Both the position numbers and the translations under genes were made by a program. A DNA stretch of 10,097 bases. Source: Streptomyces sp. NRRL S-337 (lineage in GTDB: Bacteria > Actinomycetota > Actinomycetes > Streptomycetales > Streptomycetaceae). The stretch is from the NCBI RefSeq assembly GCF_000720175.1, contig NZ_JOIX01000135.1, positions 1 to 10,097 on the forward strand. The letters run 5' to 3'. This document shows positions 1 through 6,352 of this stretch, piece by piece (positions within the stretch are counted from its first letter, which is position 1; every line of letters starts with the position of its first letter). The notes under the pieces are model-generated. The model was not told the DNA's origin. It did no database searches and saw only the letters and a program-made list of their open reading frames with translations.

Positions 1-890
1 CCGTCCCCCTCCGCCCCCTCGCCGACGCCCCCGCCGTGCCCGTCATCCACTCCGCCGACTACCTCGACCACCGCGACCGCCTGCTGGCCGCCGACCACCT
101 CACCGTCATCGGCGCCGGCCAATCAGGCGCCGAGATCTTCCTCGACCAGCTGCGCGCCCGCCCCGTCGGCCACGAAGGCATCCACTGGCTCGCCCGCACC
201 CCCGCCTTCGCCCCCATGGAATACAGCAAACTCGGCCTCGAACACTTCACCCCCGACTACACCCGCTACTTCCACGGCCTCCCCGAACGCGTCCGCGACA
301 CCCTCGTCCCCGCACAGTGGCAACTCCACAAGGCCATCGACCACGACACCCTCGCCGCCATCCACGACGAGCTCTACCGCCGCACCCTCCACGGCGGCTG
401 GCCCGACGCCACCCTCACCCCCGGCGTCTCCGTACGCACCGCCGGCCGGGTAGGCACCACCAAGGTCGAACTCCACCTCGACCACACCCAGCAAGGCACC
501 CGCTCCCGCCTCACCACCGACGCCGTCGTCCTCGCCACCGGCTACCGCGAACGCCGCATGGACACCCTGCTCGCCGCCCTCGACCCCTACATCCGCCGCG
601 ACGCCGCCGAACGCCCCCGCATCGACGCCCACCACCGCATGGTCCTCGACCCCACCGTCACCGGATCCCTCTACGTCCAGAACGCCGAAACCCACACCCA
701 CGGCGTCGGCGCCCCCGACCTCGGCCTCGCCGCCTGGCGCAGCGCCACCATCCTCAACAACCTCACCGACACCACCCCCTACCCCCTCCCCACCCGCACC
801 GCCTTCACCACCTTCGGCCTCCCACAACCCCCCGCCCCCCACACCCGCACCATCCCCACCCAAGGCAGCACCCTCGTCCCCCGCCACTGA
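1..890 (+). CDS. Lysine/ornithine N-hydroxylase (siderophore-type flavin monooxygenase), 5'-truncated
   Basis: The C-terminal 295 residues of an NADPH- and FAD-dependent N-hydroxylating monooxygenase of the IucD/PvdA/DesB family, which hydroxylates the side-chain amine of lysine, cadaverine or ornithine for hydroxamate siderophores. The frame is open from base 3, so the GTG at 36 is internal and the FAD-binding N-terminus lies outside the window (family length is about 420-450 aa). Visible signs: the pre-NADPH motif VIHSADYL, the NADPH-binding GAGQSGAE (from base 111), a PMEYSKL segment like that of lysine-type enzymes, the conserved VVLATGYRER near base 530, and the C-terminal NAETHTHGVGAPDLGLAAWR that closes the flavin site. 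The tail after that is Pro/Thr-rich and less conserved. Codons end mostly in C. The family is certain; lysine or cadaverine rather than ornithine is inferred from the PMEY segment and from Streptomyces siderophore chemistry. No siderophore partner gene follows it in this window. Confidence 0.9.
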   Translation, partial: VPLRPLADAPAVPVIHSADYLDHRDRLLAADHLTVIGAGQSGAEIFLDQLRARPVGHEGIHWLARTPAFAPMEYSKLGLEHFTPDYTRYFHGLPERVRDTLVPAQWQLHKAIDHDTLAAIHDELYRRTLHGGWPDATLTPGVSVRTAGRVGTTKVELHLDHTQQGTRSRLTTDAVVLATGYRERRMDTLLAALDPYIRRDAAERPRIDAHHRMVLDPTVTGSLYVQNAETHTHGVGAPDLGLAAWRSATILNNLTDTTPYPLPTRTAFTTFGLPQPPAPHTRTIPTQGSTLVPRH

Positions 891-897
891 CAAAACA

Positions 898-913
898 GGG
901 CGCGGCGGCGCCC
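898..913. terminator. Short GC hairpin between convergent genes
   Basis: GGGCGC (898-903) pairs with GCGCCC (908-913) around a GGCG tetraloop, eight bases after the N-hydroxylase stop and about 60 bases beyond the nucleotidase stop on the other strand. There is no T-tract, as is common in Streptomyces. The placement between two convergent genes suggests a terminator, but a 6-bp stem in such GC-rich DNA can arise by chance. Confidence 0.4.
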
Positions 914-974
914 CCGGCACCGCCGCACCCCACCCGCCACAAGACCGGCAATTCCGTCAAGCGCCGGCCAACCG

Positions 975-2789
975 CTAAAACACCGGCACCCCGTCCCGCA
1001 CCAACCGCCAGTCCACCGAAGCGAACACCGACGGATCGATCTCCCTCTTCTCCTGCACCCAATTGATGATCAAATTCCGGATCTCGTCCGACGTCGACCA
1101 CACCTGCCGCGCCCCGGCCACATGCGGAAAACCACCACCCCCGTTCGCCCGGTAGTTGTTCACCGCCAGCACGAACCGCGCATCGTCCGCCACCGGCTTC
1201 CCCTCCCACGTCAGCTTCCCGATACGCTGACCCGCCGGCTTCGCGATATTGATCTCGTACGACAGCCCCCGCACCGCGTCATAGTTGTAATCCGGAATAC
1301 CGTCCGCATTCGTGATCCGCGCCGGATCCACCGGACCACCCGCCGCCGTCCGCACGTAATACCGCGCGGAGAACTCCAGATACTCCCGCAACTGCGCACC
1401 CGTCAACACCCGCGCCTCCAGCGTGTTGTCGAACGGATACAACGCCGCCATCGACCGGATCGTCACATCCCCCTCCGGCACCCGCGCCGCACGCGAAAAA
1501 CACGACGCCTGCGACACCACCGGCAAACCCGCGAACTCCGACCCGGCCAACGCCTTGCGCACCACCTCGGCCTGCACAAAAGCAATGAAGTCCAGCACCG
1601 GCACGTCCTTCACCGGGGCCTCGGCCGCCGACAACTCCGCCTTCGACCGGCCGATCACCCGGTTCACATACGCCACCACCTTCCGGTGCTCCGCCCGCAA
1701 CAGACCGGTGATCCGCGCATCCTCCGCCACCGCATTCGCATTCAGGACCCGCGAACCGACCGACCCCACCTGCCAACGCCCACGACGCCACTCGACCACC
1801 ACATCGAAAAGCGTCAGCCGCTGCCCCCACTTCAACGGCTCCGACAGCACCACCTCCCGGCCGGTCTCCGCATTCACCACCCGCCGCTCGGGAATCTCCA
1901 CATGCGCATGCCCCACCAGAATCGCGTCGATCCCCGGCACCCGCTCCGCCACCAACGCCGCCGCATTCTCCACATACGGCAACTGATCCCCGTACGACGA
2001 TGTCCCGCTCGCCCCCGAATGCGCCGCCACGAACACCACGTCCGCACCCATCGACCGCAGCTTCGGCACCCAGTGCGCGGCCTGCTCCACCAGCCCCGGA
2101 AACGCCAGCTTCCCCTGCACATGCGCCTTGTCCCACAGCGCGATCCCCGGATTCGTCAAGCCCAGCACCGCCACCGTCACCACCCGCCCGTGCGGCGACC
2201 GCAACCGCTTCAGCACATACGGCCGGAACGCCGGACGCAACGTCCGCGCATCCACCGCATTCGCCCCCAGCAGCGGGAAATCACAACTCTCCTCGAACTT
2301 CCGCAGCACCGGAATCCCGTAATTGAACTCGTGATTCCCCAACGCCGCCGCGTCATATCCGATCGCATTCATCGCCCGCGCCATCGGATGCACCGGACCA
2401 CCCGGATCCGTGATCGGATCCACCTTCGCGTAGTAATACGCCAGTTGCGTCCCCTGAATGGTGTCACCCGCATCGATCAGCAGCGTGTTGTGCCGGCCCT
2501 TCTCCCGCCGCACCCGCGACACCAGCGTCGAAATCTTCGCCAGCCCCACATCATTGTGGTCCGCGTCATCGAATTCCGCGTCCGTGGTGTAGTCCCAGTT
2601 GAAGACGTTCCCGTGCAGATCCGTCGTCCCCATCACCGTGAACGCATACCGCTCCCCCCGGTGACCATGACCCCGCCCGTGCCGCCCCGCCGGCCCCGCC
2701 GCGGCCGCCGGCGCCGCGGCCCCCGCGAGCGCCACCCCGGCCCCCGACACCACGGAACTCCCCACGAACTTCCTACGGTCGAGCGACAT
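975..2789 (-). CDS. Tat-exported metallophosphoesterase / 5'-nucleotidase (2',3'-cyclic nucleotide phosphodiesterase-like)
   Basis: A 604-residue secreted nucleotidase of the UshA/CpdB superfamily, which strips phosphate from extracellular nucleotides or 2',3'-cyclic nucleotides. Residues 1-31 form a twin-arginine signal (DRRKFVG, then an Ala-rich hydrophobic stretch), followed by a His/Gly/Arg-rich linker. The metallophosphoesterase domain carries D57-x-H59, GDTIQG (108-113), GNHE (151-154), H257 and GHAH (293-296), so the two-metal site is complete. The C-terminal 5'-nucleotidase domain has ALYPFDNTLEA and the NNYRANGGGGFP segment; both resemble CpdB-type enzymes more than UshA. The start at 2789 is chosen because AGGGGAG (2795-2801 on the complement) lies five bases upstream and the Tat motif follows at once. 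The frame is open for 59 more codons upstream, but those read as noise. Codons end unusually often in G or T (GCG, CCG, GAT, GGT), unlike the C-ending neighbours. Exact substrate is unknown. Confidence 0.92.
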   Translation of the reverse strand: MSLDRRKFVGSSVVSGAGVALAGAAAPAAAAGPAGRHGRGHGHRGERYAFTVMGTTDLHGNVFNWDYTTDAEFDDADHNDVGLAKISTLVSRVRREKGRHNTLLIDAGDTIQGTQLAYYYAKVDPITDPGGPVHPMARAMNAIGYDAAALGNHEFNYGIPVLRKFEESCDFPLLGANAVDARTLRPAFRPYVLKRLRSPHGRVVTVAVLGLTNPGIALWDKAHVQGKLAFPGLVEQAAHWVPKLRSMGADVVFVAAHSGASGTSSYGDQLPYVENAAALVAERVPGIDAILVGHAHVEIPERRVVNAETGREVVLSEPLKWGQRLTLFDVVVEWRRGRWQVGSVGSRVLNANAVAEDARITGLLRAEHRKVVAYVNRVIGRSKAELSAAEAPVKDVPVLDFIAFVQAEVVRKALAGSEFAGLPVVSQASCFSRAARVPEGDVTIRSMAALYPFDNTLEARVLTGAQLREYLEFSARYYVRTAAGGPVDPARITNADGIPDYNYDAVRGLSYEINIAKPAGQRIGKLTWEGKPVADDARFVLAVNNYRANGGGGFPHVAGARQVWSTSDEIRNLIINWVQEKREIDPSVFASVDWRLVRDGVPVF

Positions 2790-2848
2790 CCCAACTCCCC
2801 TGCATCCACGCGGACAAGCGCCACCACAACCCGCGGCAACGCGCGTAG

Positions 2849-2875
2849 ATTCTGGCCCAGCCGCCCCCTCCGCAA
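2849..2875 (-). promoter_or_regulatory. Candidate promoter of the nucleotidase
   Basis: On the minus strand, TTGCGG (complement of 2870-2875) and CAGAAT (complement of 2849-2854) are 15 bases apart, placing a start about 50 bases before the nucleotidase ATG. Match and spacing are imperfect. The divergent gap 2790-2968 must also hold the promoter of the SIMPL gene, for which I see no convincing boxes. No PHO box (GTTCACC repeats) was noticed here. Confidence 0.25.
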
Positions 2876-2968
2876 CACCCCCCGGACGCCCGGAACCCCC
2901 CGATCCGCACCCCGGTGTGCGACCCTGCGCCCACCGCACGCACCCGCACCCCGCACGAGGAGCCACCC

Positions 2969-3664
2969 ATGACCGCCCCCGGCCCCCTGCCCTACGGCAC
3001 CCCCGACACCCCCCGCCTCGCCGTACGCGGCGAAGCCACCCTCGAAGTCGACCCCGAAATCGCCCGCATCGCCGTCACCGTCGCCGCCCGCGGCACCGAC
3101 CGCACCACCGCCCTCACCGACCTCACCCGCCGCAACGAACAAGCCCTCACCCTCATCAAGAGCTACCCCGACGCCCTCGAAAAGCTCGAAACCGGCGCCC
3201 TCAGCATCACCCCCGAACTCGCCGACAAGGGCCGCCACGAACGCGTCCGCGCCTACCGAGGCCGCGTCACCCACACCGCCACCCTCACCGACTTCACCAC
3301 CCTCGGCGAACTCACCACCCGCCTCGCCGACCTCGACCTCACCCGCGTCGACGGCCCCTGGTGGGACCTCCGCCCCGACTCACCCGCCCACCGCGCCGCC
3401 CGCACCCAAGCCGTCCACGAAGCCGTCCAGCGCGCCCGCGAATACGCCGAAGCCCTCGACGCCCGCCTCGACGCCCTCCTCGAAATCGCCGACCTCGGCG
3501 CCGAGAACACCGCACCCGTCGCCGCCCCCGCCATGCGCTCCTTCGCCGGCTACGGCGGCGCCCCCGCCCAGGAAAGCGCCCCCGCCCTCGACCTCGAACC
3601 CCAGCGCCAAACCGTCTACGCCAGCGTCAACGCACGCTTCACCATGACCCGTCCCGCACTCTGA
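2969..3664 (+). CDS. SIMPL-domain (DUF541) protein, cytosolic
   Basis: A 231-residue protein made almost entirely of one SIMPL (DUF541) domain. Family features in order: an N-terminal strand-rich segment VRGEATLEVDPEIARI near residues 19-35, a YRGRVTHTATLTDF strand around 95-108 followed by a helix, a long Ala/Arg-rich helix (about 140-170) with the regular EAVQRAREYAEAL pattern, and a closing strand QTVYASVNARFTM. There is no signal peptide or membrane segment, so it should be cytosolic, whereas many Gram-negative relatives are periplasmic. The start at 2969 has GAGGAG (2957-2962) six bases upstream; an in-frame ATG at 2915 has no such site and adds only Pro/Thr-rich residues. It is divergent from the nucleotidase and ends before a strong hairpin, so it is probably monocistronic. 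The family's biochemical role is not established, and none is proposed here. Confidence 0.88.
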   Translation: MTAPGPLPYGTPDTPRLAVRGEATLEVDPEIARIAVTVAARGTDRTTALTDLTRRNEQALTLIKSYPDALEKLETGALSITPELADKGRHERVRAYRGRVTHTATLTDFTTLGELTTRLADLDLTRVDGPWWDLRPDSPAHRAARTQAVHEAVQRAREYAEALDARLDALLEIADLGAENTAPVAAPAMRSFAGYGGAPAQESAPALDLEPQRQTVYASVNARFTMTRPAL

Positions 3665-3673
3665 GACGCCACC

Positions 3674-3713
3674 GCGCGAGGGCGAAATTCCGCTCATCGG
3701 AGCGCCTTCGCGC
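3674..3713 (+). terminator. Strong hairpin terminator after the SIMPL gene
   Basis: The outer arms GCGCGAGGGCG (3674-3684) and CGCCTTCGCGC (3703-3713) pair over 11 bp with one G-T wobble. Inside them TCCG and CGGA (3689-3692 / 3698-3701) form a second stem around CTCAT. The structure begins nine bases after the SIMPL stop and is followed by a locally AT-richer stretch (ATTCCATTACTTG), so it is a credible intrinsic terminator separating this gene from pyk. Confidence 0.7.
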
Positions 3714-3797
3714 GCATTCCATTACTTGTCAACAGCCTTTCACCAAGCGCTCGTTGAGCAGTCACCTTCTTACAGTTCCCTACCGCCGGGTAAGTCA

Positions 3798-3803
3798 TAG
3801 GGT
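3798..3803 (+). promoter_or_regulatory. -10 box TAGGGT of a probably leaderless pyk promoter
   Basis: TAGGGT fits the actinobacterial TANNNT -10 pattern and ends six bases before the pyk ATG at 3810, so transcription should begin at or next to the A of the start codon. No purine-rich ribosome-binding site precedes the ATG (the bases are CGAAAC), which is what a leaderless mRNA requires. The -35 region (about 3774-3780, GTTCCC) is weak. TTGTCA at 3726 and TTGAGC at 3754 are not at a usable distance from this box. Confidence 0.55.
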
Positions 3804-3809
3804 CGAAAC

Positions 3810-5246
3810 ATGCGCCGAGCAAAGATCGTCTGCACTCTGGGACCCGCCACCGACTCGTACGAGCAGATCAAAGCCCTCGTCGAAGCCGGAATGGACATCG
3901 CCCGCTTCAACCTCAGCCACGGCACCTACGCCGACCACGAAGCGCGATTCGACCGGGTCCGCAAAGCATCCGAAGAAACCCGCCGCAGCGTCGGCATCCT
4001 CGCCGACCTTCAAGGCCCGAAGATCCGCCTCGGCCGATTCCGCGAAGGACCCGTACTTCTCGAACGCGGCGACGAGTTCACCATCACCGTCGAACCCGGC
4101 ACCGAAGGCGACCGCCACATCTGCGGCACCACCTACCCCGGCCTCGCCGCCGACGTCACCACCGGCGAACGCATCCTCGTCGACGACGGCAAGGTCACCC
4201 TCCAGGTCACCGAGGTCAACGGCCCCCAGGTCCGCACCGTCGTCATCGAAGGCGGCATGGTCTCCGACCACAAGGGCCTCAACCTCCCCGGCGTCGCCGT
4301 CTCCGTCCCCGCCCTCTCCACGAAGGACCAGGACGACCTCCGCTGGGCCCTGCGCTACGGCGCCGACATCATCGCCCTCTCCTTCGTCCGCAACGGCCGC
4401 GACATCGAAGACGTCCACCGCATCATGCGCGAGGAAGACCGCTTCCTCCCCGTGATCGCCAAGGTCGAAAAGCCCCAGGCCGTCGACAACATCGACGACA
4501 TCGTCGCGGCCTTCGACGGCATCATGGTCGCCCGCGGCGACCTCGGCGTCGAAATGCCCCTGGAAACGGTCCCCATCGTCCAGAAGCGCGCCATCAAACT
4601 CGCCAAGCGCAACGCCAAGCCGGTCATCGTCGCCACCCAGATGCTCGACTCGATGATCGACAACTCCCGCCCCACCCGCGCCGAAGCCTCCGACGTCGCC
4701 AACGCCGTCATCGACGGCACCGACGCCGTCATGCTCTCCGGCGAAACCAGCGTCGGCAAATACCCCACCGAAACCGTCAAGACCATGAGCCGCATCGTCG
4801 AGGCCGCCGAGGAAGACCTCCTCGCCAAGGGCCTCCCGCCGCTCACCGAGGCCAACAAGCCCCGCACCCAGGGCGGCGCCGTCGCCCGCGCCGCCGCCGA
4901 CATGGGCGACTTCCTCGGCGCCAAGTTCCTCGTCGCCTTCACCCAGTCCGGCGACACCGTCCGCCGCCTCTCCCGCTATCGCTCACCCATCCCGCTCCTC
5001 GCCTTCACCCCCGACCCGGCCACCCGCTCCCAGCTCAACGTCAGCTGGGGCGTGGAGACGTTCCTCGGCCCCACCGTCAACTCCACGGACGAGATGGTCG
5101 CCCAGGTCGACGAGCAACTCCTCAAGATCGGCCGCTGCCAGAAGGGCGACCTGGTCATCATCACCGCCGGCTCCCCGCCCGGCGTCCCCGGCTCCACCAA
5201 CCTCGTCCGCGTCCACCACATCGGCGAGTCCGACACCACCGACTAG
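3810..5246 (+). CDS. pyk: Pyruvate kinase
   Basis: A 478-residue pyruvate kinase, which transfers phosphate from phosphoenolpyruvate to ADP at the end of glycolysis; cytosolic, normally tetrameric. It is full length for the bacterial family. The N-terminus is canonical (RRAKIVCTLGPAT). Conserved sites in order: FNLSHG (33-38), DLQGPKIRLGRF (66-77), the B domain (about 70-165), the catalytic IAKVEKPQ with K218 and E220, the metal-binding MVARGDLGVE (239-248), ATQMLDSM (275-282), and SGETSVGKYP (310-319). The C-terminal regulatory domain has FTQSGDTVRRLSRYR and ends in a glycine/proline loop, ITAGSPPGVPGSTN. No extra C-terminal PEP-utiliser domain is present. The gene stands alone between its own hairpin-bounded promoter region and a convergent hairpin, and it probably has a leaderless transcript. 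Streptomyces often carry two pyk paralogues; this window cannot say whether a second exists. Confidence 0.98.
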   Translation: MRRAKIVCTLGPATDSYEQIKALVEAGMDIARFNLSHGTYADHEARFDRVRKASEETRRSVGILADLQGPKIRLGRFREGPVLLERGDEFTITVEPGTEGDRHICGTTYPGLAADVTTGERILVDDGKVTLQVTEVNGPQVRTVVIEGGMVSDHKGLNLPGVAVSVPALSTKDQDDLRWALRYGADIIALSFVRNGRDIEDVHRIMREEDRFLPVIAKVEKPQAVDNIDDIVAAFDGIMVARGDLGVEMPLETVPIVQKRAIKLAKRNAKPVIVATQMLDSMIDNSRPTRAEASDVANAVIDGTDAVMLSGETSVGKYPTETVKTMSRIVEAAEEDLLAKGLPPLTEANKPRTQGGAVARAAADMGDFLGAKFLVAFTQSGDTVRRLSRYRSPIPLLAFTPDPATRSQLNVSWGVETFLGPTVNSTDEMVAQVDEQLLKIGRCQKGDLVIITAGSPPGVPGSTNLVRVHHIGESDTTD

Positions 5247-5270
5247 CCCCACCCGCACAAGATCCCGCTG

Positions 5271-5311
5271 GGCCGAGGTACCTGACTGCCGTCCCTGTCA
5301 GTACTTCGGCC
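5271..5311. terminator. Long bidirectional hairpin shared by pyk and the endonuclease gene
   Basis: GGCCGAGGTACCTGAC (5271-5286) pairs with GTCAGTACTTCGGCC (5297-5311) as 15 bp with one G-T wobble and one bulged C, around a 10-base loop. It starts 25 bases after the pyk stop. The right arm contains the stop codon and last codons (encoding the C-terminal GPKY) of the minus-strand endonuclease gene. It therefore suits termination of both convergent transcripts. No T-tract follows on either strand. Confidence 0.65.
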
Positions 5312-6071
5312 CGATGTGTTGGTCCATGAGGGCCACGGAGGCCTTGCGGGCCACGGAGATGTTCTCCGCCCTGCGGGCCTGGCGCGCCGGCTTCCATGCG
5401 ACGCCGACCTTGTCCAGGGCGTCCGTGTAGAGGCGGATGATGTCCGCCGACATGTTGGTGAAGAAGTACCGCGGGTACTCGTAGCGCCTCCGCTCGCCGC
5501 CGACCGTCCGCGTCGCCCAGTTGGTGATCCGACACCCGTCGGAGTGGACGAGCCCGCGGAGGAACCCCCAAGGGTGGGCGTCGACGATGTCCTGTTGCCA
5601 GGGCTCCAAGGTGATCCGCCGCTGGTGCTTCCTGCCGGGGCCGTGCTGGGGGAACAGGCACGGCCAGTGATGGCTGTAGCTCGTCACCATGACGCATCCC
5701 TCGCGCTGGATGATGCACACGCTGTTCATGGGGCGCACCGCCTTCACCGCCTCGCGGCACGCCACGATCAGCCCGGGCCAGGCGTCCGCGCAGGCGATGC
5801 GGAGCGCGTAACCGCGGTTCCGGGGCTGCTTGCTGAGGCAGCCGTCGCCCAGGTAGAGGCCGAGCAGATAGGCATAGGCCTCGACGGCCGCGGGTGGTCG
5901 CGGCTCGGGCTCGCATCGCGGGCATTCGGTCGCGCGGGAGAGCGGCTCGATCCTGGTCTGCCAGGAGCGGATGGCGTACCGGGATATGCCGGTCTGCTTG
6001 CTTACGGAGTTGAGGCTGCGGCCTTGGGCGACGAGGGCCAAGGTCTGCTCGCGCGTGCTGTGGTCGTACAT
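5298..6071 (-). CDS. Free-standing LAGLIDADG endonuclease-like protein with N-terminal helix-turn-helix
   Basis: A 257-residue protein with two domains. Residues about 4-42 form a helix-turn-helix of the transposase/resolvase kind (REQTLALVAQGRSLNSVSKQ, then TGISRYAIRSW). A CPRC pair (50-53) and a Pro-rich linker follow. Residues 66-257 hold two LAGLIDADG motifs, LLGLYLGDG (69-77) and LRGLVHSDG (171-179), about 100 residues apart as in single-chain homing endonucleases. The acidic eighth residue of each motif (D76, D178) is kept, so nuclease activity is possible. There is no intron or intein context: pyk is intact and the tRNA unsplit, so the gene is free-standing. The start at 6071 is chosen because the frame further upstream runs through the tRNA and reads as noise; the ribosome-binding site is weak (GGCAAG about 9 bases upstream). 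Codons are less strictly C-ending than pyk. Similar proteins are commonly annotated in Streptomyces as hypothetical or regulator; a DNA-binding role without cleavage remains possible. Confidence 0.85.
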   Translation of the reverse strand: MYDHSTREQTLALVAQGRSLNSVSKQTGISRYAIRSWQTRIEPLSRATECPRCEPEPRPPAAVEAYAYLLGLYLGDGCLSKQPRNRGYALRIACADAWPGLIVACREAVKAVRPMNSVCIIQREGCVMVTSYSHHWPCLFPQHGPGRKHQRRITLEPWQQDIVDAHPWGFLRGLVHSDGCRITNWATRTVGGERRRYEYPRYFFTNMSADIIRLYTDALDKVGVAWKPARQARRAENISVARKASVALMDQHIGPKY

Positions 6072-6159
6072 ATATGCGAGCTTGCCGGGATCTTGGCGGC
6101 GCTGCGGAGTGTCGAAGAAATGTTCACCGGGTCGAGTGAAGATCACCAACCGCGCGTGA

Positions 6160-6178
6160 GGCCTTCGATTTGAAGGCC
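6160..6178 (-). terminator. Hairpin just 3' of the tRNA
   Basis: GGCCTTC (6160-6166) pairs with GAAGGCC (6172-6178) as a perfect 7-bp stem with a 5-base loop, starting three bases beyond the tRNA 3' end on the minus strand. Position suggests a tRNA terminator or a 3'-processing signal. It also separates the tRNA from the endonuclease gene on the same strand. A near-copy of its core flanks the tRNA 5' side. Confidence 0.5.
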
Positions 6179-6180
6179 AA
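6162..6180. repeat. Palindromic repeat, copy 1 (3' flank of tRNA)
   Basis: CCTTCGATTTGAAGGCCAA. It matches the copy at 6257-6275 at 17 of 19 positions in direct orientation, and the core CCTTC...GAAGG is itself an inverted repeat. The two copies bracket the tRNA almost exactly, starting 95 bases apart. Confidence 0.7.
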
Positions 6181-6181
6181 G

Positions 6182-6254
6182 TGCCCCGGGTGGGATTCGA
6201 ACCCACGCTATATGGTGTTTGAGACCATCGCCTCTGCCGCTGGGCTACCGGGGC
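6182..6254 (-). tRNA. tRNA with anticodon CAA (Leu by codon), class I body with short variable loop
   Basis: Read on the minus strand, a complete 73-nt cloverleaf: acceptor GCCCCGG/CCGGGGC (7 bp), UA at 8-9, a D-arm GCCCAGCGGCAGAGGC (3 good pairs plus a C-A mismatch), anticodon stem AUGGU/ACCAU (5 bp), loop CUCAAAC, a 5-base variable loop AUAGC, T-arm GUGGG/CCCAC with loop UUCGAAU, and discriminator A73. CCA is not encoded, as usual in Streptomyces. The anticodon (6219-6221) is CAA, reading UUG leucine codons. Bacterial tRNA-Leu normally has a long class II variable arm, which is absent here, so leucine identity rests only on the anticodon and A73. I found no clear promoter on the minus strand between it and the response regulator; TTGACC (complement of 6270-6275) is too close to the tRNA to act as its -35. 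Confidence 0.93.
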
Positions 6255-6256
6255 AT

Positions 6257-6275
6257 CCTTCGATATGAAGGTCAA
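6257..6275. repeat. Palindromic repeat, copy 2 (5' flank of tRNA)
   Basis: CCTTCGATATGAAGGTCAA, beginning two bases outside the tRNA 5' end. The core CCTTC/GAAGG forms a 5-bp hairpin, and the copy matches the one at 6162-6180 at 17 of 19 positions. In a precursor transcript the two copies could fold separately, or their arms could pair with each other across the tRNA ends. Confidence 0.7.
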
Positions 6276-6312
6276 CGGAGACCCGCCGTGCATCAAACAT
6301 ACAGGAGATAGG

Positions 6313-6318
6313 TAGGCT
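6313..6318 (+). promoter_or_regulatory. -10 box TAGGCT of the response-regulator gene
   Basis: TAGGCT matches the TANNNT pattern of principal sigma-factor promoters in Streptomyces. A transcription start near 6325 would give a leader of about 28 bases carrying GAGGAG (6343-6348) before the GTG at 6353. The -35 region (about 6289-6295) is poor. The box ends one base before the in-frame ATG at 6320, so that codon would not be in the transcript; this supports the later GTG start. Confidence 0.45.
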
Positions 6319-6352
6319 CATGGGGCACCACCTGACCGGAATGAGGAGTCCC

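Noticed and set aside
945..967. CCGGC...GCCGG inverted repeat as a second terminator for the nucleotidase
   Set aside because: A 5-bp stem with a 13-base loop is too weak to support in DNA of this composition.
1122..2972. A 616-codon plus-strand open frame opposite the nucleotidase
   Set aside because: Its product is an Arg/His/Pro-rich string with no motif, the typical antisense shadow of a GC-rich gene; the minus strand encodes a complete, motif-rich enzyme.
3726..3734. TTGTCAACA, one mismatch from the Streptomyces DnaA box TTGTCCACA, near the skew change
   Set aside because: It is a single imperfect box about 1.5 kb from the skew change, with no cluster of boxes and no dnaA/dnaN nearby, so it is no evidence for an origin.
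2917..4455. A 512-codon plus-strand open frame spanning the SIMPL gene, terminator and pyk
   Set aside because: It is Arg/Pro- then Ser/Pro/Thr-rich noise in another frame of two well-supported genes and crosses a strong hairpin.
6182..6204. tRNA 3' end as an integrase attachment site
   Set aside because: The tRNA 3' sequence is not duplicated anywhere in the window and no integrase or excisionase gene is present.
6072..6296. In-frame 75-codon extension of the endonuclease gene upstream of 6071, with ATGs
   Set aside because: It runs through the tRNA gene, and the translation is tRNA sequence read as codons; the protein-like pattern begins only at the ATG at 6071.
6320..6352. ATG at 6320 or 6341 as start of the response regulator
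   Set aside because: Neither has a well-spaced ribosome-binding site; a likely -10 box ends one base before 6320, and GAGGAG precedes the GTG at 6353.
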